Shown here: positions 35,886 to 45,329 of the stretch, piece after piece
How the letters are laid out: each line of letters begins with the position of its first letter
Position numbering within the stretch: the stretch's first letter is position 1
Origin: JAFAXD01 sp963833605
Lineage (GTDB): Bacteria; Pseudomonadota; Alphaproteobacteria; Rhizobiales; Xanthobacteraceae
Reading direction: 5' to 3'
NCBI GenBank assembly: GCA_963833605.1
Contig: CAWHYZ010000017.1
Coordinates: 496,001 to 560,000 of the forward strand
Length of the DNA: 64,000 nt
Notes under the pieces: model-generated
Seen by the model: only the letters and a program-made list of their open reading frames with translations
Told to the model about the DNA's origin: nothing
Database searches by the model: none
Made by a program: the position numbers and the translations under genes

Positions 35886-36933
35886 ATGGAAACAATCCGA
35901 TCTTTCCCCCTTAATGCTTGGTACGCAGCCGCCTGGAGTTCACGAGGTCGGGAGGCGCGAACTTCTTGCGCGAACAATTTGTACTAAGCGGATGATATTT
36001 TGGCGAAAGTCCGACGGCTCGGTCGTCGCCCTTGAGGACGCTTGCTGGCACCGGCTCTTGCCGCTTTCGATGGGATGGCTTGAGGGTGAGGAGGTTGTCT
36101 GCCGCTATCATGGCCTCGCGTTCGACAGCAAAGGCCAATGCACACGGATGCCTTCGCAAGATAAATTGAATCCATCGGCGCGCGTGCCTTCATATCCGGT
36201 TATTGATCGACACCGTTTCGTCTGGGTGTGGCCAGGCGATCCCGCGCGTGCCGATCCGACGCTCGTTCCGGACATGCATTGGAACGAAGATCCTGAGTGG
36301 GAAGGCGACGGAAAGACCATGTTCGCCAAATGCGACTACCGGTTGTTCGTCGATAATCTCATGGATCTCACGCATGAATCCTTCGTGCATGCGACCAGCA
36401 TCGGAAACAAACATGTAGCCGAAGCGCCGATGACGACGACGCACAGTGGACTTACCGTGACGTCGACACGATGGATGCTGGACATCGATGCACCGCCGTT
36501 TTGGCGCGCTCAATTAGGCAAACCGGGCAACGTCGACCGTTGGCAGATTATCCGGTTCGAGGCCCCGTGCACGATCGTGCTCGATGTCGGTGTCGCGCCG
36601 GCAGGAACCGGCGCACCGCAGGGCGATCGCTCGAAGGGGGTCAACGGCCGGGTGCTTAACACGATCACTCCGGAGACGGATAAGACGTGCATTTATTTCT
36701 GGTCTCTGGTGCGCAATTATAAGCTTCGCGATCAGTCGCTCACAACGCAGCTGCGCGAGGCCAACGCAAAGATTTTCGTAGAGGATCAGGTCGTGGTCGA
36801 GGCGCAGCAACGCGCGATCAATGAGCTTCCCGACCATGCGCTGCGCACCCTCAATATCGATGCCGGCTCAATGCGGGCGCGCCGCGTCATCGACGCCATG
36901 ATTGCAGACGAGGCGCGGACCGTCGCTGCCTGA
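35886..36933 (+). pseudogene. Vanillate-demethylase-type Rieske oxygenase with a frameshift near the 5' end
   Basis: ATG 35886, preceded by AAGGGA, encodes METIRSFPLNAWYAAAWSS, the normal N-terminus of VanA-like oxygenases, and then runs out of frame. The family sequence resumes as HEVGRRELLARTICTKRMIF in the +1 frame from 35941. Removing one T at 35939-35940 joins the two into a full protein of about 348 residues. The rest is intact: Rieske motif CWH...CRYH, and mononuclear iron motif DNLMDLTHESFVH with the bridging Asp. VanA-type enzymes O-demethylate methoxyaromatics with a reductase (VanB), absent here. It is either a real one-base insertion or a sequence error; the frame downstream could still be started at ATG 35914, without the proper N-terminus. 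Confidence 0.85.
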
Positions 36934-36987
36934 ACGCGGTCTGCCCCGGCCGACCAACTGATCCTCTGTGAAAAACTCGGCCAAGGC

Positions 36988-37134
36988 TGGGGCAAGGCGG
37001 GCCGCATCGTCGCACCGGCCTATACGCAGGAATTCGCACGGCGAACTGCCGACGCGCAGGTCGAGCTGATCGATAACGCCGGGCACCTGCCTCAGCTCGA
37101 GCAACCGGAGGCGGTGCGCGGGTTGGGCGGCTGA
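36988..37134 (+). pseudogene. C-terminal fragment of an alpha/beta hydrolase
   Basis: The frame from 36988 to the TGA at 37132-37134 reads WGKAGRIVAPAYTQEF, a short stretch, then VELIDNAGHLPQLEQPEAV. This is the acid-to-His end of an alpha/beta hydrolase (Asp position changed to Gly in KAGR; His in AGHLP kept). Nothing of the nucleophile half is found upstream, where the Rieske gene ends. It resembles the end of the intact hydrolase at 43.1-43.9 kb (ELIDDAGHLPHIEQP), suggesting a deleted paralogue. Confidence 0.7.
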
Positions 37135-37252
37135 GCCGCATAGCCTCCGCGTTGCAGGCCTGAGTTAATGGCTTGACGGAATGCCTGCCGTGCGTGAGGC
37201 TTGACATAACAAATCCGCCAAAAGAGCGGGACCACAGGGAAGGAACCGGGTC

Positions 37253-38533
37253 ATGGCTATTGCCACAGCGCCGGCCGCCGCGCCGGTACCCGCAACGTCC
37301 AGCGATCGATGGACCAGGTACAGCGCCACAGTGCTGGCGATCTGCATCCTCGGCTGGGCGTTCGACATCTACGAAGCAACGATCATGCAACTCGTCACGC
37401 CGATCCTCATCAAGGAATGGGGGATCACGCCGGCGACGATGGGAACCGTGACCACGGTCTCGCGCTGGATCGGGCTCATCGGCACGTTTGTCTTCCCGGT
37501 GTTCGCCGACCTCTATGGTCGAAAGCCGGCACTGATCTGGTCGATCCTGGGTTATTCGGTATTCACCGGCCTCACCGGCTTTTCGACCGGCTGGATCACT
37601 CTCTTGATCTTCAGCTCGATCACCCGGATCGCATTGGCCGGAGAAAACCCGGTCGGCATGCTGATGGTCACCGAGACTGCGCCGACCAAATGGCGCGCCA
37701 CCGCGTTGGGCGGCCTCGTCGGCGGCTACCCGTTCGGCTACATGCTGTGCTCGCTCGCGGCCCTCGTCGTCGTGCCGCTGTGGGGATGGCGCTCACTGTA
37801 CTTCCTCGGCATCATCCCGGCGCTGCTCGTTCTCTGGATCCGTATCGGCATCAAGGAAAGCCCGCGCTACGAGCGCGTCACCGCGCAGATGCTCAAAGAG
37901 GGACTCAAGAAGCAACTCGATATCCTGTCGCCAGCGCGCGAATACCCGCGCGAAACGCTGATCGCGTCCCTGGTCTACTTCTTCTATCTCTTCACCTGGC
38001 TCGGCTGGTCCGCCTGGATGCCGTTCTATCTCGCGACCGAGAAGCATCTCGGCTTCCAGACCATGGGGACTTACCTTTCTATTTGGATGTTTGTTGCAAT
38101 CTTCGCCTATTGGTTCTGCGGCTGGCTCTGCGATTTGTTCGGGCGGCGCTGGGTGATTCCGGCTTTCGCCGTACCGGGCAGCATCCTCCTGGTCGTGATG
38201 GGTCAGCTCGACAGTGCATCGAGCTTATTCTGGGTTGGGCTGGCGACAAACTTCCTCATCACCGGCAGCTTCGGCACCGGCCTCGGCTATACCGCGGAGC
38301 TGTTCCCGACCCAGATCCGCGGCACCGGCGTCGGCGCATCTTTCACCTTTGGGCTCGCGGTCGCCTCGCTCGCGCCGTTGATCATGGGCTGGATCGCAAC
38401 TGCCTACTCGGTTGCTGCCGGCCTGCCCCTGTTGGCGCTCTCGTTCCTGTTGCTCGCGCCGCTGTTCATCTGGTTCGCGCCGGACATGACCCGCAAGGAG
38501 CTCACCGACTTCGTCGGCCAGAAGACCGGCTGA
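37253..38533 (+). CDS. MFS transporter, aromatic acid:H+ symporter-like
   Basis: A 426-residue inner-membrane transporter with about 12 hydrophobic segments. The first helix contains GWAFDIYEATIMQLVTP, resembling the D-x-x-D/E pattern in helix 1 of aromatic acid symporters. Loop 2-3 has FPVFADLYGRKPALI (motif A), and the middle shows RIALAGENPVGMLMVTE. The start ATG 37253 follows AGGGAAGGAAC. The central loop carries a basic YERV...KEGLKKQL segment. By family it would import an aromatic or hydroxy-aromatic acid with protons, in keeping with the oxygenases on both sides; specificity cannot be read. Confidence 0.88.
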   Translation: MAIATAPAAAPVPATSSDRWTRYSATVLAICILGWAFDIYEATIMQLVTPILIKEWGITPATMGTVTTVSRWIGLIGTFVFPVFADLYGRKPALIWSILGYSVFTGLTGFSTGWITLLIFSSITRIALAGENPVGMLMVTETAPTKWRATALGGLVGGYPFGYMLCSLAALVVVPLWGWRSLYFLGIIPALLVLWIRIGIKESPRYERVTAQMLKEGLKKQLDILSPAREYPRETLIASLVYFFYLFTWLGWSAWMPFYLATEKHLGFQTMGTYLSIWMFVAIFAYWFCGWLCDLFGRRWVIPAFAVPGSILLVVMGQLDSASSLFWVGLATNFLITGSFGTGLGYTAELFPTQIRGTGVGASFTFGLAVASLAPLIMGWIATAYSVAAGLPLLALSFLLLAPLFIWFAPDMTRKELTDFVGQKTG

Positions 38534-38599
38534 ACGGACCAAGGCGGCAATGCAGGTCCCGGCTTCGTTTTTTCGCGTATGCGAGCTTGCGGCGACGCA

Positions 38600-39568
38600 A
38601 TGGACCAAATGGTGAAGACGTTGGCGTGCCTTGGGGCGGTCGTATGCCTGCTATCGGGGGCACCATCGACAGCCCAGACGTGGCCGCAACGACCGATCAA
38701 AGTGATGGTGCCGATCGGTCCCGGCAGCGGCGCCGACATCACGGCCCGCCTGCTGGCCGATCAATTGAGCAAACGCTGGGGCCAGCCAGTCGTCGTCGAG
38801 AATCGCCCTGGGGCCGATGGAACAATAGCGCTTACGGCGTTCCTGGCGTCACCTGATGATCATGCGCTGCTCTTCACCCCGACCGGGACGTTCACGACTC
38901 ATCCGTTCCTCTACGACAAACTCTCCTACGACCCGCATGAGCTCATGCCGATTGCGAGAGTTACCAACACCATCATCTCCATTGCGGTACCAGCGGGCCG
39001 GAATTTCGGCTCTCTCGCCGACCTGGTCGAGGACGTGCGCGCGGGACCTGGGAAACTTCACTGGGCCAGCGTTACAGGCTCGACCGATTTGACCTTTCTC
39101 GGCTTTCTGCACGACGCCGGCCTCAGCATGGTGAGGGTTCCGTATCGCGATCCTGTACAGGCGGTCAACGATCTGGCCGAGGCACGCATTGAGGTTTTCC
39201 TGTCGGCGCTGGTGACGGTGCGATCGCAAGTCGAGGCCGGAAAGGTCAAGATACTTGCGGTGACGAACGGCGAACGCGCGCCCGCGGCGCCCGACGTTCC
39301 GACCGCCGCCGAGGCCGGCTACCCGGCTTTGCAGCTCGATGGGCTGGTCGGCCTGTTCGCAACTTCGAGACTGCCGGGCGAGATCCGTGAACGGATCGCC
39401 GCTGATGTTCAGGCCGTCGTTTCCGACCCCGCACTCGCGACACGGGTGGCCGCCACCGGGCAGATCGTCAATCCGGGAACGCCCGCCCAATTCGCCGCCT
39501 CGATCGAGGAACAGCGTGCCAAGTTTGCCGGGATTGCTAAAATGCTCGACATTCCGGCCAAGCGTTAG
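38600..39568 (+). CDS. Bug-family (TctC) solute-binding protein
   Basis: A periplasmic binding protein of about 322 residues. The signal peptide (LACLGAVVCLLSGAPSTAQ) precedes TWPQRPIKVMVPIGPGSGAD, the Bug signature. Later conserved blocks include VVVENRPGADGTIA and VPYRDPVQAVNDLAEARIE. The start could be ATG 38600 or 38609, or the upstream ATG 38579; none has a strong Shine-Dalgarno. It lies between the MFS transporter and the phthalate-type Rieske oxygenase (43-base gap to the latter). It is closely similar to the broken Bug gene at 42.0-43.0 kb, so they look like a duplication. No TctAB permease is nearby. Confidence 0.9.
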   Translation: MDQMVKTLACLGAVVCLLSGAPSTAQTWPQRPIKVMVPIGPGSGADITARLLADQLSKRWGQPVVVENRPGADGTIALTAFLASPDDHALLFTPTGTFTTHPFLYDKLSYDPHELMPIARVTNTIISIAVPAGRNFGSLADLVEDVRAGPGKLHWASVTGSTDLTFLGFLHDAGLSMVRVPYRDPVQAVNDLAEARIEVFLSALVTVRSQVEAGKVKILAVTNGERAPAAPDVPTAAEAGYPALQLDGLVGLFATSRLPGEIRERIAADVQAVVSDPALATRVAATGQIVNPGTPAQFAASIEEQRAKFAGIAKMLDIPAKR

Positions 39569-39611
39569 GCCAGAGGCTTTTCCGGAAGCCGCAGCGAACA
39601 GGGGAAGTCGG

Positions 39612-40895
39612 ATGCTGACCAACGAGCAGAACAAGGTCATCACGTCGACCGGACCGGAAACCCCGATGGGAAACCTGTTCCGTCGCTATTGGATCCCGTT
39701 TCTCCTGTCCGAGGAACTTCCAGAGCCAGAGTGTGCGCCAGTGCGCGTCAAGCTGCTGTCGGAACGGCTTCTCGCCTTCCGGGACAGCCATGGACGGCTC
39801 GGCTTGATCGACGAGTTCTGCGCCCATCGCGGCGTCTCGCTGTGGTTCGGGCGCAACGAAGAGGGCGGCCTTCGCTGCCCTTATCACGGTTGGAAATACG
39901 ACGTCACCGGCCAATGCACCGAGGTTCCCTCCGAGCCCGAGGAAAGCGGCTTCTGCAAAAAGATCAAATTAAAATCCTACCCCTGCGCGGAGATCGGCGG
40001 AATCGTCTGGACCTACATGGGACGGCCGGAAGAACAGCCCCCTGCCCCAGCGTTTGAATGGACCAGAGTGCCGGCCAGCCACCGCTATCTGTCGAAACGC
40101 TTGGAGGAGTGCAACTATCTTCAGGCCATGGAAGGCGGCATCAATTCCAGCCACGTGTCGTTCCTTCACAGCGGCGAGTTGCTGAGGGATCCGCTGCACC
40201 GAGGGTCGAAGGGCTCGAACTATCATCTCAATGACCGAAAACCGAGATTTGAAGTCATTGAGTCTCCGGGCGGCCTCTATATCGGCGCTCGCCGGAACGC
40301 TGAAAATGGACAGTATTATTGGCGTGTGACCCAATGGATCATGCCGTGGTACACCATCGTCCCGCCCTATGGAGACAACGCCCTCAATAGCCATGCGTGG
40401 GTCCCCATCGACGACGAAAACTGTTTCACCTGGACCTTCACCTACCACCCGACGCGACCACTGACCGAGGCGGAACTCGTCACTATGCGGGAGGGTGGCG
40501 GCTTGCACGTCCAGTTCGTCCCCGGCACTTTCCGACCGATGATCAACAAAGACAACGACTACATGATGGATCGCGCCGCCCAGAGGAAGGGGCTCACCTA
40601 CAGCGGTGTTATGGGAATCGCGATGCAGGACGCGTCAGTGCAGGAAAGCATGGGGCCGATCCAGGATCGGACCAAGGAGAATTTGGTATCGACCGATAAC
40701 GCGATCATCATGGCGCGGCACCGTTTGCGGAGGGCGGCGCTCGATCTGCAGAAAGGGATATCTCCGCCCGGCCTGGATCCGGAGTGCCAACGCGTGCGCT
40801 CGGCGTCGTTTGTCCTGCCGGCAGGAGTGCCTTTCAATAAGGCAAAGGGCGATCCCTTCGAGGCGAAGGAAGGCGTGACGCATACTTCGATCTGA
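39612..40895 (+). CDS. Phthalate-dioxygenase-type Rieske oxygenase with altered bridging residue
   Basis: A 427-residue oxygenase of the phthalate 4,5-dioxygenase/carbazole-type group. ATG 39612 follows AGGGGAAG. The Rieske motif is CAHRGVSLWF... and CPYHGWKYD (C-x-H, C-x2-H). The mononuclear iron site reads EGGINSSHVSFLH: both His (about residues 181 and 186) are present, but the Asp that usually precedes them and bridges to the Rieske cluster is Asn at about residue 178. A C-terminal GIAMQDASVQESMGP supplies the third ligand Asp. In naphthalene dioxygenase the equivalent Asp is needed for activity, so function here is uncertain. The gene is otherwise intact; its reductase is not in the window. 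Confidence 0.9.
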   Translation: MLTNEQNKVITSTGPETPMGNLFRRYWIPFLLSEELPEPECAPVRVKLLSERLLAFRDSHGRLGLIDEFCAHRGVSLWFGRNEEGGLRCPYHGWKYDVTGQCTEVPSEPEESGFCKKIKLKSYPCAEIGGIVWTYMGRPEEQPPAPAFEWTRVPASHRYLSKRLEECNYLQAMEGGINSSHVSFLHSGELLRDPLHRGSKGSNYHLNDRKPRFEVIESPGGLYIGARRNAENGQYYWRVTQWIMPWYTIVPPYGDNALNSHAWVPIDDENCFTWTFTYHPTRPLTEAELVTMREGGGLHVQFVPGTFRPMINKDNDYMMDRAAQRKGLTYSGVMGIAMQDASVQESMGPIQDRTKENLVSTDNAIIMARHRLRRAALDLQKGISPPGLDPECQRVRSASFVLPAGVPFNKAKGDPFEAKEGVTHTSI

Positions 40896-41085
40896 AACGA
40901 CGAAGGCACGATGCATGCGCCGATCCGATCTCTTCCACTCGGCCGGATCACGCCGCCGCCCAGAAAAACGGGGTTACGCGTTGCGGTAGTTGCGCATCAG
41001 CGGGCTCGCGGCGGTCTTCCTCCGGGGCGGCCTCCGCCGCTTCGCTTCAGCACCTTGCGACTCAAAATTTGTCGACGGAGCGATC

Positions 41086-41919
41086 ATGGCGGACGAACTG
41101 GACGCCCGCGCAGCCGGCGCCCGCAGGCTCAAGGACAAGGTCTGCGTCGTCACCGGCGCCGGCCAGGGTATCGGACGCGCGACGGCGCGACGGTTGGGCC
41201 AGGAGGGGGGCAAGGTGGTCGTAGCTGATCGCATCGACGCCACCGCGACGGAAGCAACGACGGAACTGCGCGATCACGGTATCGAGGCGACAAAGGCTCT
41301 GGTCGATCTGAGCACGTTTGCCGGGGCGCAGGATCTGATGGCTCGATCGCTGGCCGCCTATGGTCGGATCGACGTGCTTGTCAACAACGTGGGCGGTACA
41401 ATCTGGATCAAGCCATACCACCTGTACAACGAAGACGAAGTGAAACTCGAAATCGAGCGTTCGTTATATCCGACCCTCTGGTGTTGTCTTGCGGTGCTGC
41501 CAATCATGATGGAGCAGAGGTCGGGCTCCATCGTCAACCTGGGCTCGCAGTCGATCCGCGGCCTGTACCGCGTCCCATATGCGGCCAGCAAAGGCGGTAT
41601 CATGGCGCTGGGCAAGGTTCTGGCGATGGAGTATGGCCGCTATGGAATCCGGATCAATACTGTCTCACCAGGAGGAACGGATATTCCAGATCGCGTGACC
41701 CCAAAACTCCTCATTCGGCCCGGTGTCGTAGCCGATGACGGACCCACGATCGAGGCAGAACAATTCCGGCGCGAAATGGTCGAGGACAGCCAAAATCATC
41801 AAGCCCTCAAACGGCGAGGGATCCCCGACGAGCAGGCAGCCGCCATTGCCTTTCTGGCGTCCGACGATGCGAGCTTCATCACCGGAGAAGTGATCAATTG
41901 CAGCGGCGGGCAGTCGTAG
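41086..41919 (+). CDS. SDR dehydrogenase, BenD-like cis-diol dehydrogenase
   Basis: A 277-residue classical short-chain dehydrogenase. Cofactor motif VVTGAGQGIGRATARRL, NNVGG for the structural Asn region, and an intact catalytic YAASKGG. VNTVSPGGTDIPDRV follows the active site, and the C-terminus is ITGEVINCSGGQS. The sequence resembles the dehydrogenases that rearomatise cis-dihydrodiol carboxylates made by benzoate-type dioxygenases, which fits its place 190 bases after a Rieske oxygenase. I chose ATG 41086 because the upstream frame to 40990 has no family likeness. The substrate is inferred from context only. Confidence 0.88.
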   Translation: MADELDARAAGARRLKDKVCVVTGAGQGIGRATARRLGQEGGKVVVADRIDATATEATTELRDHGIEATKALVDLSTFAGAQDLMARSLAAYGRIDVLVNNVGGTIWIKPYHLYNEDEVKLEIERSLYPTLWCCLAVLPIMMEQRSGSIVNLGSQSIRGLYRVPYAASKGGIMALGKVLAMEYGRYGIRINTVSPGGTDIPDRVTPKLLIRPGVVADDGPTIEAEQFRREMVEDSQNHQALKRRGIPDEQAAAIAFLASDDASFITGEVINCSGGQS

Positions 41920-41963
41920 CAATGACCTGGCGATTTCGGCACAGGGTGCATCGATGGTCTACC

Positions 41964-42994
41964 ATGGCGAACCATGCCAAATTGATATCAGCACGTATTC
42001 GAGCAAAGAGCTTGGCGGACTGGCGCGCGCTGTTCGCAGTCGTTCTCCTTGGCAGCCTTGCTGTGGCGACGTTGCCCTTGTGGGCGCAGGCTCCGGCACA
42101 GGTCTGGCCGCAACGGACCGTCAAGTTCATCGTGCCGTTCGGGCCGGGCAGCGCGACCGATATCGACGCGCGGCTGTTCGCCGATCGGCTCTCGGCGCGA
42201 TGGGGCAAGTCCGTCGTGGTCGACAACCGGCCCGGCGGCGACGGCCTCGTTGCTATCGGCTCCTTCGTTGGCGCCAATGACGATCACACCCTGCTGTTCG
42301 CATCGGCCGGGACCTTCACGGTCCATCCCTACGAGCACGACAAGCTGCCCTATGATGCGGGGCGTGATCTGTTGCCGATCGCATGTGTCGCGGCCGTCGT
42401 GCTCGCGGTCTCGGTGCCCGACCAACTCGACGTCCGGTCGTTGCGCGAACTGGCGGCCTATGCGCGCGAGCGCCCCGGCAAGCTCAATGCTGCGGCCGCT
42501 CAGGGTCTGAGTGATTTCCTACTGTCAGGTTTCTCGCGATCTCCGGTGCGCAAATGGCGCGAATTCCCTATCGTGACATCCTGCAGGCGCCCAACGATCT
42601 CGCCGAGGGACGCATCCAGGTGCTGATGACGTCGCTTGCAGTTGTGCTGCCGTTGCTGCAGACCGGCCGCATCCGGGTGCTGGCCATCAACAGCCGCACC
42701 CGCGCCCCGGTGGCCCCGCAGGTGCCGACCGCGATCGAATCCGGCTACCCGGCCATGACGCTGGAGGGATTGAACGGCTTGTTCGGCCCCCGCGGCATGG
42801 CGGACGAATTGCGCGAGCGCATCGCCGCCGATGTACTGGCGGCCGCCGCCGACCCGGTGATCCCGGCGCGGCTCGCGTCGATCGGCCAGATCGTGCAGCT
42901 CGGCGGGCCCGCGGAATTCGCTGCCGGGATCGCGGAGCAGCGCGCTACCCTGGCGGCAATTGCGACGTCGCTCGGCCGCAAGCCAGCGCCCTGA
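41964..42994 (+). pseudogene. Bug-family solute-binding protein with an internal frameshift
   Basis: The N-terminal half (from ATG 41964) has a signal peptide (FAVVLLGSLAVATLPLWAQA) and VWPQRTVKFIVPFGPGSATD, then reads through to SDFLLSGF and goes out of frame. The C-terminal half continues in the next frame as FLAISGAQMARIPYRDILQ and runs intact to 42994. Restoring one T in GGTTTCTC at about 42530 rejoins them into a protein of about 343 residues. It is highly similar along its length to the intact Bug protein at 38.6 kb. This is a one-base deletion, real or technical. It follows the SDR gene after 44 bases. Confidence 0.85.
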
Positions 42995-43083
42995 AGCCGA
43001 GGGACCGTTGCGTCACCGAATCTGGTTTAGCAAACACGATATTCTGTTGAACTCCGAAGCATGCCAGCAAGGGAGCGGCCGAA

Positions 43084-43857
43084 TTGATCGATCACGTGTC
43101 GCAAATGAAGGTGCGGGGCGCTGGCGTCGAGATGCTGGACCACGGCATCGGTCGGCCGCTGCTGTTTCTCAATGCCGGCATCGGAATCGATCCCGGAACG
43201 GCCGCGCTCGACCTGTTGGCGCAGCAGGTTCGGGTCCTCGCCCCGTACCATCCCGGTTTTGGCGGCTCCGAGCGGCCCGCCTCGCTCACGACGGTGGACG
43301 ATCTCTCCTATTTCTACCTCGACCTGCTGGATGAGCTCGACCTGCGCGATGTGGTGTTGGTCGGCGTGTCATTCGGGGCGTGGATCGCGGCCGAGATAGC
43401 CGTGAAGTCCACGGCCCGCCTGTCCCACCTGGTGATGGCGAATGCGGTCGGGATCAAGGTAGGTGACCGCGAAACTCGCGATATCGCTGATATCTTCGCA
43501 ATGACCGAGGACGAGTTCAATGCGGCGGCTTTCGCAGATCCGAACGTCGCCGGGAGGGATTATAAGGCCATGCCTGACGCAGACGTGCTAGCAATCGCGC
43601 AGAACCGCGAGTCGCTCGCGCGTTTTACCTGGTCGCCCTACATGCACAATCCGAAGCTCCGGGACCGGTTGCATCGCATTGCCGTGCCGACGCTGTTTCT
43701 CTGGGGCGCGCAGGACCGCATTGTATCGGCGGATTACGGACGTAGTTATTGTGCTGCCGTGCCCGGCGCACGCTTCGAGCTTATCGACGACGCCGGCCAC
43801 CTGCCGCATATCGAGCAGCCGAAGATTTTCGCGATGAAAATCTTCGACTTCATCTGA
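43084..43857 (+). CDS. Alpha/beta hydrolase
   Basis: A 257-residue hydrolase. The nucleophile elbow is VGVSFGAWIAAE (G-x-S-x-G), the acid Asp is in LWGAQDRIVSADYG, and the catalytic His is in DDAGHLPHIEQP. The oxyanion region LLFLNAGIGIDPG replaces the more usual HGxG. Such enzymes in aromatic islands often hydrolyse meta-cleavage products or esters. The start is uncertain: TTG 43084 follows GGGAGCGG at a good distance, while ATG 43105 is the first ATG. It precedes the luciferase-like gene by 38 bases. The fragment at 37.0 kb looks like a broken relative. Confidence 0.86.
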   Translation: MIDHVSQMKVRGAGVEMLDHGIGRPLLFLNAGIGIDPGTAALDLLAQQVRVLAPYHPGFGGSERPASLTTVDDLSYFYLDLLDELDLRDVVLVGVSFGAWIAAEIAVKSTARLSHLVMANAVGIKVGDRETRDIADIFAMTEDEFNAAAFADPNVAGRDYKAMPDADVLAIAQNRESLARFTWSPYMHNPKLRDRLHRIAVPTLFLWGAQDRIVSADYGRSYCAAVPGARFELIDDAGHLPHIEQPKIFAMKIFDFI

Positions 43858-43895
43858 AACACGATCCGTCGGTGAACCATCCGTAGGAGATCTTC

Positions 43896-45084
43896 GTGAG
43901 AGTCTATCATTTCACCGAACAGCCATATCCAAACGCTTGGAACGAGCACCAAGGCACCTTGCGCGTCACACTACCGAACCGCCGGCTCGACCCGGCGATC
44001 GCCGCCGACCTGTTCCATCGCTACTATGATGAATGGATGCTCGCAGACGAACTTGGTCTCGACGTGATGGTCAACGAACATCACCAGACTGCGACATGCA
44101 TGTCATCCACCAGCGCCGTGGCGCTTTCAGTGCTGGCACGCATTACAAAACGAGCCCGAATCCTGGTGCTCGGCTATCCGATCGCCCACCGGACGGATCC
44201 GCTGCGCATCGCTGAGGAATTGGCCACGATTGATGTGATATCGCGTGGCCGGCTCGACATGGGATTTGTCAAGGGGGTGCCTTACGAGTTCGCCGTGCTC
44301 CAACCAGAATGCCGTCGGCGTGATGGACCGCTTTTGGGAAGCGCATGATTTCGTGATCAAAGCCATGACCAGTCACGACGAGCCATTCAACTGGGAAAGC
44401 GACAACTTCCACTATCGCCATGTGAATATCTGGCCGCGCCCTTACCAGACGCCGCACCCACCGGTATGGAGCACCACCGCGAGCCGCAACAACGCTCGGG
44501 TGCTCGGCGAGAAGGGCTATGTGATGGCAGTACTCGGGTTCGGCTACAACACGCGGCCGCTCTACGACGTCTATCGTCAAGGCTACATGGACGTTGGTCG
44601 GCGCGCCCCTACGGCCGATCGGTTCGCGTATCTCGGCCTGGTCGCGGTCGCGTCGACTGAGCAGAAGGCTCGCGAACGCGCGGAGTACATCGCCTCCTAC
44701 CTGCGGACCAGTGCGATCGTATCGCCGGGTTTTCGCAATCCGCCTGGATATTTATCGGTCGAAGCCAATGCACGCCTGCTCGCGGGCAAAGCTCCCGCGC
44801 GCAGCATCACGAAGGACGGACGCACGATCGACATGCGAACGGCATCCGTTCAGGAATTGATCGATGCGGCGATCATGTTCTGTGGCAACCCGGATCAGGT
44901 CTACGATCAGATCACCGACTTCTGCGACTATTGCGGCGGAATGGGCAACCTCCTGATGATGGGGCACGCCGGTTCGCTCTCGCATGAAGAGACCGTCGAC
45001 AACCTGACGGTATTCGCCAAGGAGGTGCTTCCGCGATTGCGTGAATACAAACAACCCAGCGTCGACTTCGTCACGGCAGCCTGA
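43896..45084 (+). pseudogene. Luciferase-like (LLM) flavin monooxygenase with a frameshift
   Basis: The frame from ATG 43896 encodes a normal LLM N-terminal half (MVNEHHQTATCMSST, AEELATIDVISRGRLDMGF, GVPYEFAV). It then leaves the family at about 44298. The remainder continues in the next frame as SNQNAVGVMDRFWEAHDF through to the stop at 45084. Dropping one C from GTGCTCC at 44298 gives a continuous protein of about 395 residues. LLM enzymes use FMNH2 and O2 on varied substrates, often with a separate flavin reductase. The C-terminal half contains ASRNNARVLGEKGYVMAVLG and looks intact. The break is a one-base insertion, real or technical. Confidence 0.85.
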
Positions 45085-45156
45085 CATGGCCGCAGGTTGG
45101 GGTGCGCGGGAAACGTGCTCAGCGCGTCAGGGCGGATCTCCGCAACCGGCGGCCTG

Positions 45157-45254
45157 GAGCATGATCCCGAAAAGTGGACACCGGTTTTCGGAAAGATCAT
45201 GCTCTAACATGAACGTAGAGCGGGATGATGAATCGAAGATAAATCATCACGCTC
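45157..45254. repeat. RPE-type palindromic repeat pair
   Basis: GAGCATGATC (45157-45166) pairs with GATCATGCTC (45195-45204) around a core containing CCGAAAAGTGGACACCGG. It is followed by AGAGCGGGATGAT and ATCATCACGCTCT arms (about 45216-45254). This two-hairpin arrangement is a widespread intergenic repeat in Rhizobiales. It sits between the convergent luciferase-like and binding-fold genes. Confidence 0.8.
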
Positions 45255-45329
45255 TGGCCGGGAAAGCCGTCGTGCAAAAGCACTTGAGTTTGCTCCGCGC
45301 ATTGCCCGCCCGACGACAGATGGACCACG

